DNA of 64,000 nucleotides from DATMRF01 sp035566435 (lineage in GTDB: Bacteria > Verrucomicrobiota > Verrucomicrobiia > Limisphaerales > UBA8199), in contig DATMRF010000034.1 of the NCBI GenBank assembly GCA_035566435.1, positions 186,001 to 250,000 of the forward strand, written 5' to 3'. The translations under genes were made by a program, and so were the position numbers. Below the pieces are notes generated by a model. It saw only the letters and a program-made list of their open reading frames with translations. It made no database searches and was not told the origin of the DNA. Below are positions 18,186 through 30,264 of the stretch, one piece after another. How positions within the stretch are numbered: position 1 is the stretch's first letter; the number at the start of each line of letters is the position of its first letter.

Positions 18186-19427
18186 TCATCTGTTTAGGAT
18201 GATGCGGGCTTCGGCATCCGGATCAGTTTGGGTTCGATGGAATAAGGTGTAGGTCGTAACAAAATCTTTTTGTGTGCCGACGGGCAACAGATAAAGAGGG
18301 CCCAAACTCTCCAGTTCTACATAGGGAGCGTTGGTGCCCGGATTGGTGTAAATTTCTGTGCTGCATCCACCGTCAGGATATGAGGACGCAGGCAAACCGC
18401 TCAGGCGCGGGGCGTCAATGCGCAAGGCCACATTTGTCCCGACCCAAACCAGCGCGCCAGAGTCGAATCCAAGCTTATGCGCCGTGGCCGTATCCCGCGT
18501 AAACGAGATCACTCCGTTGGTGTTGCGAAACTGCGCCGGCATCCCATTGCCCAACTGGGAAAAGCCATTGGAAAGAATTGAGGGTTGAGGCACTGCCACA
18601 TAACACCCCATCGGCTCCTGCAGTTGAGTGATGATCCAGGAGCCCAGTTGCTTGTTGGTCCACGTCGTTGCCGCGGTGCGTTGGAATGTGGTTGTGATCC
18701 GCATCACAGGCTCGTCGAACTTCAACTCAATGACCCGCGTGACCCGGATCCGATAGGTCGGATCCTCAGGTGAGCTGAGGACCACCACGCCATTGGTGAT
18801 GGCCACCTGGTTTGGGCTGCCGTCAAAGCCTGATGGCGGCGGCCAACCCCAATCCGACTGCGGCGACGGCCAAGCTTTATCTCCACCGAACCCACCTTCG
18901 GTATTCCAACTCGTGGGTGTGGCGGTCTGTCCGTAAAGGTTGGGGTTCTCCCAAAAAGCGCCCTCCGAAGATCCGAAGAATCTGAATTGAAGCACGCGCC
19001 CCGCCGGCGGCACAATCACGGCCTCGACCACCCCGTTGTTCAACTGCACGCCATTTGTCCAAGTGGCATAATTCGTCACCACCGCTGCGTTGGAGTGATT
19101 CACTTTGGCGCGCACGAACTCAGCCGCGCTGAGCCCCGAGACCGATTCGGTCAACGACAAAGCCGCCGAGTTCGCATAAATAGTCTCGTGCGGGATCCAA
19201 TTACTCAAGTCGGATGAAGTTTGCCAGGTATAGAAAAGCCCCGATTGAGCTGACAAACCGAAGACCACATTGCTACTGTCAACCCGCACATCCAGCCTCG
19301 GAGCCGAGATTTGTGCGAAAGTAAGGCCCTGCCCAATTGCAAAACTTAGCACGATCCACAAAACAAAAAGGCATCGGTGTCCGCACTCATTTTTCCTCTT
19401 ACCAGCCACGAGATAACAAAGCCCCAT
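18186..19427 (-). CDS. Secreted DUF4380-like protein
   Basis: 413 residues. An N-terminal signal (FVLWIVLSFAIGQGLTFAQ) is followed by a short Ig/fibronectin-like region (YTWQTSSDLSNWIPHETIYA), the module that often sits in Verrucomicrobia secreted proteins. The main domain (~125-410) has the landmarks VVEAVIVPPAGRVLQF, ENPNLYG and GGDKAWPSPQ, which I associate with DUF4380 proteins, a family with a galactose-mutarotase-like beta-sandwich look. Function is unproven; sugar binding is a guess from the fold. Copy 2 of the 54-bp repeat lies 62 bp upstream of the start. Confidence 0.8.
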   Translation of the reverse strand: MGLCYLVAGKRKNECGHRCLFVLWIVLSFAIGQGLTFAQISAPRLDVRVDSSNVVFGLSAQSGLFYTWQTSSDLSNWIPHETIYANSAALSLTESVSGLSAAEFVRAKVNHSNAAVVTNYATWTNGVQLNNGVVEAVIVPPAGRVLQFRFFGSSEGAFWENPNLYGQTATPTSWNTEGGFGGDKAWPSPQSDWGWPPPSGFDGSPNQVAITNGVVVLSSPEDPTYRIRVTRVIELKFDEPVMRITTTFQRTAATTWTNKQLGSWIITQLQEPMGCYVAVPQPSILSNGFSQLGNGMPAQFRNTNGVISFTRDTATAHKLGFDSGALVWVGTNVALRIDAPRLSGLPASSYPDGGCSTEIYTNPGTNAPYVELESLGPLYLLPVGTQKDFVTTYTLFHRTQTDPDAEARIILNR

Positions 19428-19488
19428 TTATTGAATTGAGCAAGGGGTAAAGAAAGCTACTAGCGGCCCCCGCTGTAATGGATGATCG

Positions 19489-19542
19489 CTGATAGGAATT
19501 CGCTTTTCGGCGCACGACATGTACTGACGCTGCGTGGGTGAG
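19489..19542 (-). repeat. 54-bp interspersed repeat, copy 2
   Basis: Diverges from copies 1 and 3 at a handful of bases (TTCGCTTTTCGG instead of ATTGCTTTTTGG), same orientation. It is located between the DUF4380-like gene start and the lipoprotein gene end. Confidence 0.85.
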
Positions 19543-19546
19543 CCCG

Positions 19547-20068
19547 TCATTTGTTTGGCGCCGAAGAACCCACTACCGGCATTGCCGTCGCGATGTTCAA
19601 ATCAACAAAAATCGCCATCTGATTCTCGACCTGAAGGAATTGCGCGGCGCGAACGGGGGTCACAGCATCGCTGATCTGTTGATGATACTTCTTCCAGAGG
19701 TCGAGCCGGTCCTGGGCGTTGGCGAGCGCCTTTTGCGCCATCTCCCTGGAGTTGGTGTCGTCCAGCGTGCCGGCCCGATAGCGCACCATAAACTCCTGAA
19801 TGAGCGCCAATTTGCGGTCACCCACGGCGGCGAGTTCCTGTTCGTAGTTGCGATAGATGGGCCAGAACTTTTCCGCCTCGGCCACGGTGAGTTTCATCAC
19901 CTGGTTGAGCGTGTGTATTTTTGTTGTGTTGAAGTCCGACCGCAGGACCTCCAGCTGGGCACGCTCGTCGTCCGCCGTGAGGCTTGCCTGCGGCTTGCCG
20001 GACGTGGCGCACCCTTGCAGGAGCAGCGTCCCGGCGAGAAAAGCAATGGGACAAAAAAGGGCGTTCAT
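19547..20068 (-). CDS. Small helical lipoprotein, Spy/CpxP-like
   Basis: 173 residues. The N-terminal signal ends in a lipobox LLLQGC with Cys20 as the probable lipidation site. The mature protein is almost all helix, with segments KLTVAEAEKFWPIYRNYEQELAAVGDRKL and ANAQDRLDLWKKYHQQISDAVTPVRAAQFLQVENQM. The pattern L-t-x-E-x-x-x-F-W-x-x-Y and the closing t-P-x-r-a-x-x-F are typical of periplasmic Spy/CpxP-like or heavy-metal-sensor-like helical proteins. It probably acts in the periplasm as a chaperone-like or sensing factor. It follows the SYLF gene by 29 bp on the same strand, so the two may form a unit. Confidence 0.8.
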   Translation of the reverse strand: MNALFCPIAFLAGTLLLQGCATSGKPQASLTADDERAQLEVLRSDFNTTKIHTLNQVMKLTVAEAEKFWPIYRNYEQELAAVGDRKLALIQEFMVRYRAGTLDDTNSREMAQKALANAQDRLDLWKKYHQQISDAVTPVRAAQFLQVENQMAIFVDLNIATAMPVVGSSAPNK

Positions 20069-20097
20069 GTGGGCGGGTTTCGTTTGAGTGTTGTTGC

Positions 20098-20772
20098 TTA
20101 TGGGTTCAACTTAGAGTCCTTCCAATACTTGGTACCCGAAACGGTCGCCTGGACGGCGACCCCGCTTTCGGTGAATTGGTAAACCTCCATGCCGTCGCGC
20201 GTGGCAAGCGCGGCGCCGGTGGCATCGCTCTTCGCGGTGCCGGCCCGCATGTCGGTGGAACTGCCGGCCGACACGGCGCCATCGGTGAAATCTACGTTAC
20301 CTTTTACGTTCTGCTCGGCGGACGCGCCGATGCTCCCGTACTTGGCTGCGGCGTCGGCCTGGCCGGCGAACTGCCAACCCTGTTCGATGAACGTCCTCAT
20401 CACCTTTGGATCGTGAAACACGAAAACAACGCGCACATCCTTGACACCGGCGCCGATGCCCCCACCCAGCGACCCCATGCGCATGAAGGTTTCTTTTTTC
20501 GTCTTATTGTCTACGACCACGCCGTAGCCGTTGCAAGTCGCTAGCAGGAGCAGGTTCACGCTGACCTGGCTGAAGGTTGCGTAGCCGGCAGCCTTGTTGA
20601 GAACTTTCTTCATTTCCGGATGGGAGACATAAAGCTGCCTGAGCATTTCGTCGCGCTGCTTGTGGATGTTGGCTTTCTTCTCGGCGGTGCTGTCGCCCTT
20701 GGGGCCAAAGAGGAATGCTTGTGCGCTCGTGACCGCGGCGAGTGCGAGCGCCAGAAAAAGAATTCGTTTCAT
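20098..20772 (-). CDS. Secreted SYLF-domain (Ysc84-like) lipid-binding protein
   Basis: 224 residues from the ATG at 20772 (MKRILFLALALAAVTSAQA, a clear signal peptide). A longer frame reaching 20811 would start inside the 54-bp repeat and is rejected. The SYLF pattern is visible: LNKAAGYATFSQVSVNLLLLATCNGYGVVVDN, then MGSLGGGIGAGVKDVRVVFVFHDPKVMRTFIEQGW. Bacterial members are exported and thought to bind lipids. A Gly/Ala-rich C-terminal part ends SGTKYWKDSKLNP. The gene starts 8 bp after repeat copy 3, so the repeat must contain or replace its ribosome-binding region. Confidence 0.85.
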   Translation of the reverse strand: MKRILFLALALAAVTSAQAFLFGPKGDSTAEKKANIHKQRDEMLRQLYVSHPEMKKVLNKAAGYATFSQVSVNLLLLATCNGYGVVVDNKTKKETFMRMGSLGGGIGAGVKDVRVVFVFHDPKVMRTFIEQGWQFAGQADAAAKYGSIGASAEQNVKGNVDFTDGAVSAGSSTDMRAGTAKSDATGAALATRDGMEVYQFTESGVAVQATVSGTKYWKDSKLNP

Positions 20773-21163
20773 AATTGAACTGATAGGAAATTGCTTTTTG
20801 GCGCACGACATGTAAATGACGCTGCGCGGGTGAGAGAGAATTGCTTTTGGGTCCCACCCATCATGGGACGATGATGCAAAGCGGGAGCCCTGGCGTCAAG
20901 CGGCAGGTTCTGGCGGCTTGGGGGCGGTTGTCGCCTCAGAAAGGGGGCTGAGGAAAAGGATGAAGTGACCATGTCGGTCGGGGATTTAACCTAATTTTTT
21001 TCCATGGCCCATGTTCTCAGGACACCCACCGTAGATTCGTCGGCAGGCCCCGGCGTTCGGGGTTCAGTGCCTCGCGTTCGTTGGGAACCTGGCACTCTGT
21101 GCCGCATGCCGCTTGCGTCGTCGCCCCAGTAATGCTAAAGATAAGAATATATTCTCCGGCATT
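20773..21163. other. Gene-free intergenic region with repeat copy 3
   Basis: Holds copy 3 of the 54-bp repeat (20780-20834) and, just after it, a second partial match (GAGAATTGCTTTTGGG near 20836). The rest, to the prepilin start at 21164, has no gene that I can support. Confidence 0.6.
20780..20834 (-). repeat. 54-bp interspersed repeat, copy 3
   Basis: Near-identical to copy 1. On the minus strand it carries an ATG and reads MSCAKKQFPIS in frame with the SYLF gene. Confidence 0.85.
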
Positions 21164-21970
21164 ATGCGGGTAGCCAAGCCAGCCCGTCGTGGGTTCACGC
21201 TGATCGAATTGCTAGTGGTCATCGCGATCATCGCCATTCTGGCGGCGCTCCTGCTGCCGGCGCTGGCGCGGGGCAAAGCGGCGGCCAAGCGGATCCAGTG
21301 CACCAATAACTTAAAACAGTTGGCGGATGTGTGGGTCATGTACGCCACCGATAACAATGACTGGCTTGCCGCCAACGGGGAAAATGACCCTCCCAGCCCG
21401 GCCCGCAAATTCTGGGTTCAGGGCGCCTTTTATTACACCCAGGACAATACCAACTCCACCTACATCGTGGACCCGCGATACGCGCAGTTCGGGAACTACA
21501 TTCAAACCACCAAGCTATATGTTTGTCCCACCGACCGAAGCACCGTGAGCGTTTACGGCCAGCGCTTCCCGAAGATCCGCAGCTACTCAATGAATGCTTA
21601 TGTTGGGTGGGACCGGCTCGATCAGTGGGACACCCGTCTCGCGCCCAGCTTCAAGGTGTTCAAAAAACATTCTCAAATCGCGGCCGACATGCCGGGCGGA
21701 ACGTTTGTGTTTCAGGATGTGAACCCTGATAGCATCTGCTGGCCTTATTTCGGCGTAGAGATGCTCGTGGACAGCTTTTTCAACTTTCCGAACAGTTCGC
21801 ATAATTGCGGCGGCGTCCTCGCTTTCACGGACGCCCACGTCGAGCGCCATCGCTGGCGGGACCAGCGGACGATTACCGCGTTTTCGACGGATTACCACAA
21901 GCACAGCGAACCTTCCCCGAATAACGAGGATATCCGCTGGCTGCGCGTCCGAACAACCGTGCCGAAGTGA
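21164..21970 (+). CDS. Prepilin-type cleavage/methylation domain protein (H-X9-DG class)
   Basis: 268 residues from the ATG at 21164, which gives the usual short leader MRVAKPARRG before the processing site. The class III prepilin motif RGFTLIELLVVIAIIAILAALLLPAL runs on into ARGKAAAKRIQCTNNLKQLADVWVMYATDNNDWL. The C-terminal motif of this family (H, nine residues, DG) appears as HNCGGVLAFTDAH, with Ala in place of Gly. Such pseudopilin-like proteins are multicopy in Planctomycetes and Verrucomicrobia, are inserted in the membrane and are processed by prepilin peptidase. A frame beginning at 21113 only adds an unlikely basic leader. Confidence 0.9.
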   Translation: MRVAKPARRGFTLIELLVVIAIIAILAALLLPALARGKAAAKRIQCTNNLKQLADVWVMYATDNNDWLAANGENDPPSPARKFWVQGAFYYTQDNTNSTYIVDPRYAQFGNYIQTTKLYVCPTDRSTVSVYGQRFPKIRSYSMNAYVGWDRLDQWDTRLAPSFKVFKKHSQIAADMPGGTFVFQDVNPDSICWPYFGVEMLVDSFFNFPNSSHNCGGVLAFTDAHVERHRWRDQRTITAFSTDYHKHSEPSPNNEDIRWLRVRTTVPK

Positions 21971-22221
21971 TTTGGCCGCAAGGCATTGCGGGTGCGGTCA
22001 TGGCCAGTGCCAGGCGGCGAGGCGCGAATGTGATTCGCTAGAGCATTCCAACCGGTTGAGCCTGAACGGTTGGGGGGTGTGGGCGTTTAACGTTGGGAAA
22101 AAGGGGAAACGTCTTTTGTGCGACAGATAACAAAACATGGAGAGCAAATTATGGGGCGTTTGCCCCAAAAAAAGTGTTGGCGTTCCCGGGGCTGATTCTG
22201 CGATAGTCTCGCGCCTATTTT

Positions 22222-24795
<2,574 letters not shown>

Positions 24796-24816
24796 CCTCG
24801 TCTGCATTTTAGCGCC

Positions 24817-24846
24817 CGCCCGCCTGGCGATTCTGCCAGGCGGGCG
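24817..24846. terminator. Bidirectional hairpin between hppA and recQ
   Basis: A 12-bp perfect GC-rich stem (arms CGCCCGCCTGGC and its complement, loop GATTCT) 21 bp after the hppA stop. On the plus strand it is followed by CCTTGTTTT, a weak T tract. It suits a terminator serving both convergent genes. Confidence 0.7.
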
Positions 24847-27280
24847 CCTTGTTTTCGGGAGGCCGAGCGTCCCCGCGGGCCCGCCTATCTCCAGAGCCAG
24901 GCTCAGGAGGACGTTCGCCCTGCCGGGACGTCCGCGCCGCCAAACAATTCTGGCTTTCCTTTCGGGACGTTCGTTTAAGAACGAAACGATCTCCGTCAAA
25001 AACTGTTGACCAAAATCCCGGGCCTTCTTCGGGCCGACGTTTCGGATGCGGGCGAGGTGCTCCGGCGTGGCCGGTTGCTCGCGCGCCATTTGGCGCAGAG
25101 CGGAATCATGCAAAATAATATAGGCCGGCAATCCGCGTTCTTGCGCCACGCCGAGGCGAACTCGCCGTAAACGTTGAAAGAGGTCCTCATCGTACGGCAG
25201 GCGCGCTTGGTCGGGTCGCCCAGGCGAACCGGGATCGGCGCTTGGCGCGTTTGCAAACGAAGTGTCCGCGAAAATTTGGCGCGGATTCGTTTGCAGGTGT
25301 TGCGCGATCTCCACCAGGAACATCGCCCCCAACTCTCGAAGTTTCTTCTCCCCCATGCCGCTGATTCGGGCCAACTCGCGTTCGCCGGCCGGATAATCAC
25401 GCGCCATTTGGCGCAGCGAGACATCCGAGAGCAGGATGTAAGGCGGGACATTTCTTTCATCAGCCAGCCGCTTGCGCAACTGCGCCAACCGCTCGAAGAG
25501 GACTTCGTCGCAGGTAATTTCGCCAACCCGCTGGACCTGCGGCTGCGGCGCGCTGACGGGTCGGGTGAGCCTGACCGCCGTTCGCTCTTTGAGCGCGGCC
25601 AGGCCCTCTGGCGTCAGCGCCAGCACATTAAATTTATCGGGGAGTTGTTTCACGAACCCAAGTCGCACCAACTCGCGGCCGATCGCCTTCCATTCCGCCC
25701 GGCTGTGTTCCTGTCCGATGCCATACGTGGAAAGCTTCTCGTGTTGCCATTTCCGCACGCTCTCGGTCTCCGCCCCCGTCAGCACCTCGACGATTTGGTT
25801 GACGCCGAAGTCGAACCCGCTTTGCCGGCGGATGCGGTAAACGCAGGAAAGGAATTTCTGGGCCGCCAGCGTGCCGTCGTAAGTGTCGCGTGGGGAAAGA
25901 CAATTATCGCAGCCGCCGCAGCCTTCGGCCGCGAACTTCTCACCGAAGTATCCCAGCAACTCCTCGCGCCGGCAGGAAGAGCACTCGGCGTAGTGGACCA
26001 TCTGCTGCAACTGGGCGTGGGCGATTTGTCGTTCTTTCGGACTCGGTTTCTCATCGATGAACCTCAATTGCTTGACCACATCACCGGCGCTGAATAGCAG
26101 CACGCATTCAGCGGGTAACCCGTCCCGGCCCGCGCGGCCGGTTTCCTGATAGTAACCTTCTATGTTCTTCGGCAAGTCGTAATGAACGACGAACCGCACG
26201 TTGGGTTTGTTGATGCCCATGCCGAAGGCGATCGTCGCGCAGATCACCCGCTGCTCGTCACGCAGGAACAGCTCCTGATGCTGCGTGCGTTCGGCGGGGG
26301 CCAGGCCAGCGTGGTAGGGCCTGGCCTTAACGCCGTCCGCGCTCAGGCGTTGGGCGAGGCCCTCGGCCGTTTTGCGCGCCTGGCAATAAATGATGCCGCT
26401 CTCCCGTGGGCGCGCCCTGACGAAATCGAGCACCTGCTGGTAGGGCTTGTGCTTGGCAAACACGCGATACGTCAGGTTCGGCCGGTTAAAGCTGGCGACG
26501 TAGCAGCACGGCTCCCGCAGTCCAAGCACGGAGATGATGTCCTGGCGCACGCGCTCGGTGGCGGTCGCCGTCAATGCCATCATCGGAACGCCCGGGAACA
26601 ACCCAGGCAACCCGGCGAGTTGCCGGTATTCGGGGCGAAAATCGTGGCCCCACTCGCTGATGCAATGCGCCTCGTCGACCGCCAACAGATTAACTTTCCA
26701 ATGCTGCAGGTCGGAGAGAAAGCCGGAGAGCATCAGCCGCTCGGGCGCGGCGTAAAGCAGCCGGTATTCGCCGCCGTGGAGTCCCCGCAACCGCGCTCGT
26801 GCTTCGCCCGCCGGCAATGACGAATTGAGAAAAGTCGCCGGCACACCGCTCGCCTGCAGCGCATCGACCTGGTCCTTCATCAGGGCGATGAGCGGCGAGA
26901 CCACGACCGTTAGCCCCGGTCGAGCCATCGCCGGCAGTTGGAAGCAGAGGGACTTGCCGCCGCCGGTCGGCAGCAGCGCAAACACATCTTTACCCGCCAG
27001 CGCGTCCAGGATGATTTCCTCTTGCAGCGGACGAAACGAGGTGAAGCCGAAGTATTGCTTCAGCAGCGGCAGCAGAGGCGGAACACTCGTTTGCACTGGC
27101 AACACTTTAGCCAGCCCCGGTCACCATTGAAATAAAAAGCGCGGGCCTGTTCGGTTTTTCCTGCCGGCCAGATTTCCAGCGCGCTGCCGGCGCGCCGCGA
27201 GTTGGCCGATATTCACGGGTTTACTAAGGAAGGTTAAATAAGGCTTGCATCAACTTTCCAAATTGCCTCTAGTCCTCTCC

Positions 27281-28828
27281 ATGAACCGAACACTCCTCGC
27301 ATTGCTCGTCTTCATTTGCGCGCGGCCGGCCCAGGCTGCAGAACTGGCGCCAGCGACCTCCAACCAGTTGGTCATCCATGCCGACCGACCCAAAGCCACC
27401 ATCGACCGAAATCTTTACGGCCAATTCTCGGAACACCTCGGCCGATGCGTTTATGAAAGCTTGTGGGTGGGCGAAGATAGCCCGATTCCGAACACCCGCG
27501 GTATTCGCAACGACGTGGTTGCCGCGCTCAAGAAAATTCAAGTGCCGGTGCTTCGCTGGCCGGGCGGCTGTTTTGCCGATGAGTACCATTGGAAGGACGG
27601 CGTGGGCTCGCGCGACCAGCGCCCGAGCATGATCAACACCCATTGGGGCGGCGTTACCGAGAACAACCATTTCGGCACGCACGAGTTCCTCGACCTCTGC
27701 GCGCAAATGGGCTGCGAGCCCTATATCTGCGGCAACGTCGGCAGCGGCACGGTCCAGGAGATGCAGCAGTGGGTGGAATATATGACTCTCCCTGGCGTGA
27801 GCCCGATGGCCGACTGGCGGCGAAAGAACGGCCGCGATCAGCCCTGGCACCTCAAATTCTTCGGCATCGGCAACGAGAACTGGGGCTGTGGCGGGAATAT
27901 GACCCCCGAGTTCTACGCGGACCAGTTCAAACGCTATGCGACCTTCGTCCGCAACTTTGGCGATAATCGGATCTTCAAAATCGCCTGCGGGCCCAACGGC
28001 GCCAATTACAACTGGACCGAGGTGCTGATGCGCGAGGCCGGCCGCCGTATGAACGGCTTGGCGCTGCATTATTACTGCGGTACCGGAAGGAAAAGCCGAT
28101 CGGCGACGAATTTCGATGAGGCCGACTGGTTCTTCCAGTTGAAGAATGCTCTGCGGATGGAGGAACTCGTGACGAAACATTCCGAGATCATGGACAAGTA
28201 CGATCCGGAGAAACGGGTTGCGCTGGTCGTCGATGAATGGGGCGCGTGGCACCAGGTCGAACCCGGTACGAACCCGGGCTTCCTTTACCAGCAGAACACG
28301 CTGCGCGACGCCCTGGTCGCGGGCAGCACCCTGAATATCTTCAATAATCACTCCGACCGCGTACGCATGGCCAATATCGCCCAGATGATCAATGTGCTGC
28401 AGGCCATGATCCTCACCGACAAAGAAAAGACGCTCCTCACCCCTACCTATCACATCTTTGAGATGTACAGTGTCCACCACGACGCCAAACTGTTGCCGAC
28501 GGAACTGCAGAGTGCAGACTACCAGTCGGGCTCGGACAAGATTCCGCAGGTGAATGTGTCCGCCTCGCGTGACAAGGACGGTAAAATCCACGTCACGCTC
28601 TGCAACCTGAACCCGAACGCGCCGGCGGACGTAGCCTGTGATGTGCAGGGAGCCAAGCCGCAGAAGCTGTCGGGACGCGTGCTCGCCGCTGCAGACATCA
28701 CTGCCCACAACACGTTCGCTGAGCCGGAGGTGGTGAAGCCCGCTGATTTCAACGGGTTCAAGACCGCGACCGGCGGCTTCACGGCGACGCTGCCTCCCAA
28801 ATCGGTCGTGGTCCTCGAAGTGGAGTGA
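27281..28828 (+). CDS. Secreted alpha-L-arabinofuranosidase, GH51-like
   Basis: 515 residues from the ATG at 27281, which begins a signal peptide (MNRTLLALLVFICARPAQA). An upstream in-frame start at 27245 adds only a weak leader. GH51 landmarks are IDRNLYGQFSEHLGRCVYESLWVG, VLRWPGGCFADEYHWKDGVG, the acid/base Glu199 in GIGNENWGCGG and the nucleophile Glu319 in VVDEWGAWHQ. The C-terminal beta-sandwich ends in VTLCNLNPN and PPKSVVVLEVE. It should release terminal alpha-L-arabinofuranosyl residues from plant hemicellulose or pectin oligosaccharides outside the cytoplasm. It fits the polysaccharide-binding secreted proteins nearby. Confidence 0.92.
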   Translation: MNRTLLALLVFICARPAQAAELAPATSNQLVIHADRPKATIDRNLYGQFSEHLGRCVYESLWVGEDSPIPNTRGIRNDVVAALKKIQVPVLRWPGGCFADEYHWKDGVGSRDQRPSMINTHWGGVTENNHFGTHEFLDLCAQMGCEPYICGNVGSGTVQEMQQWVEYMTLPGVSPMADWRRKNGRDQPWHLKFFGIGNENWGCGGNMTPEFYADQFKRYATFVRNFGDNRIFKIACGPNGANYNWTEVLMREAGRRMNGLALHYYCGTGRKSRSATNFDEADWFFQLKNALRMEELVTKHSEIMDKYDPEKRVALVVDEWGAWHQVEPGTNPGFLYQQNTLRDALVAGSTLNIFNNHSDRVRMANIAQMINVLQAMILTDKEKTLLTPTYHIFEMYSVHHDAKLLPTELQSADYQSGSDKIPQVNVSASRDKDGKIHVTLCNLNPNAPADVACDVQGAKPQKLSGRVLAAADITAHNTFAEPEVVKPADFNGFKTATGGFTATLPPKSVVVLEVE

Positions 28829-28856
28829 GCCCGGCCCGCGTGGCCGCTGTCGTAGC

Positions 28857-28957
28857 GCAGATTTTCAATCTGGTGTATCGCAGAATTGCATTCTGCAAGT
28901 CTAGGAAGTTGCCGAGCGCTCCCGACTATTTGACGTTTGGCAGATTAGAAATCTGCG
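28857..28957. repeat. Cluster of three short palindromes (REP-like)
   Basis: Three small hairpins of related sequence in 100 bp: CAGATTttcAATCTG (28858-28872), CAGAATtgcATTCTG (28881-28895) and CAGATTagaaATCTG (28941-28955). They sit after the arabinofuranosidase stop and before the end of the convergent fpg gene, a typical place for REP-type elements. Confidence 0.7.
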
Positions 28958-29041
28958 CCACTTCCACGGGTTGACTGAGAACCTTCAACAAGAGAGGAAT
29001 GCTCCCGTGGAACCGCAGGTGCCGCATTGCGGCGCGCGCTA

Positions 29042-30010
29042 TTAAGCCCGAGCACCGCTGCGCAGCTCTTCCAATTCCTCTGGTGTTTTCGGCCAGTCGC
29101 GCTTGAGCAGTAGCGAAAGGGAGCGGTCGGCCAGCAGTTTGCCGCCGGTTTGACAACCCGGACAATAATTCGTTTCGTTGGCCGCGTAACGGATCCGCTG
29201 CACTTTCGCTCCGCAGACCGGACACCGCTGTCCGAACTTGCCGTGCACCGCCATCTCGGGTCGAAAGGCGGTGACCTTCTCGGGAAAGGCCTGGCCTGCT
29301 TCAGCCCGCAAACGCCCGGTCCACTCGGTGAGTGTCTCTTGGGTGGCACGGTGCAGCCGTTCGATTTGTTCGGAGGTCAGCTTCTTTGTCAAAGCCACCG
29401 GCGAAAGCCTCGCGCGATGGAGGATTTCGTCAGAATAGGCGTTGCCGACGCCGCTGAAGAGCCGGGGATCGGTCAACGCCCGTTTCAGCGTGTGGTTTTG
29501 AACTGTTAGGGCCTGCGCGAAAGCGGCCAGTGTGCAATCCAGGACCTCTAAACCGCCTGGGTTCAACGCCTTCAGAGCAGGTTCGCCCCGGACCACATGA
29601 ACAGAGGCTCGCCGCTTGCTGCCGGCCTCCGTGAGCACCAGGGTGCCCGTGCAGAAATCGAACGCCGCTTGTCTGGCCGCCATTTTGATAGGTCTGGCCT
29701 TGAGCCTTGGCTTGGCGGCTCCCAGTTCAGCCCGCCCGGAAACTGCGGGGTCGGGCTGTGCAACAATCCAATGGAGCCGTCCGGCAATCATCAGGTGTAT
29801 GACCAGCCACAAGTCGTCTTCGAACCCAAGAGCGATACGCTTTCCAAGGCGGCGTAACGCAACGACCTCCCGCCCACGAACACTCTCGAGCGGCGGGGCG
29901 GCGGTGCGCAACAGGAAGGGACTCATCACCCGCACTTCTTTAAGCGTTTGGCCCAGGACTCGGCGCTCGAGCGCTTCGAGATAGACAGTGATGTCGGGCA
30001 ATTCCGGCAC
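29042..30010 (-). CDS. mutM: Formamidopyrimidine-DNA glycosylase (Fpg/MutM-like)
   Basis: 322 residues from a GTG at 30010, chosen because it puts PELPDI at the very N-terminus, where Pro1 (after Met removal) and the next Glu are the catalytic residues. The middle contains the minor-groove-reading helices with NHTLKRALTDPRLFSGVGNAYSDEILHRARLSP. The C-terminal zinc finger has the four Cys in CPVCGAKVQRIRY...NYCPGCQTGGK. It excises oxidised purines and nicks the abasic site. At 322 residues it is longer than the usual ~270, with an insertion after RLHW (~85-110) and a tail after the zinc finger, so an Nei-like specificity cannot be excluded. The longer frame to 30238 is rejected. Confidence 0.9.
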   Translation of the reverse strand: MPELPDITVYLEALERRVLGQTLKEVRVMSPFLLRTAAPPLESVRGREVVALRRLGKRIALGFEDDLWLVIHLMIAGRLHWIVAQPDPAVSGRAELGAAKPRLKARPIKMAARQAAFDFCTGTLVLTEAGSKRRASVHVVRGEPALKALNPGGLEVLDCTLAAFAQALTVQNHTLKRALTDPRLFSGVGNAYSDEILHRARLSPVALTKKLTSEQIERLHRATQETLTEWTGRLRAEAGQAFPEKVTAFRPEMAVHGKFGQRCPVCGAKVQRIRYAANETNYCPGCQTGGKLLADRSLSLLLKRDWPKTPEELEELRSGARA

Positions 30011-30138
30011 GCCGCACAGGGTATCACAGAACCGCAGACCAGGCGAGAATGCAGGTACTGCCTTACTGGTCATGAACATAAGTAAGATGACGCCATCGGA
30101 TTTATCTTCATGACCACTTATTGCAAGCGGGCTGGGGG

Positions 30139-30200
30139 GCACGATTCCAATCGTGTGGTTGATTTTGCGGCTCAGACGCACGATTGGGATCGTGCACCCC
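30139..30200. repeat. 62-bp double-palindrome repeat, copy A
   Basis: Two palindromic blocks (GCACGATTCCAATCGTG and GCACGATTGGGATCGTGC) joined by a spacer with GGTTGATTTTGCGG. The same arrangement and length recur at 59164-59225, and one palindrome alone is at 56383-56404. Located between fpg and the next gene. Confidence 0.7.
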
Positions 30201-30264
30201 TTCCATGGCCGACCTATTACGCTTATGTGCGAAACCACACTTGCAAATATTGATTTTCGGGGGC

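Noticed and set aside
27269..28708. 479-codon minus-strand frame opposite the arabinofuranosidase
   Set aside because: Antisense shadow of a well-supported GH51 gene; low-complexity Val/Arg-rich translation.
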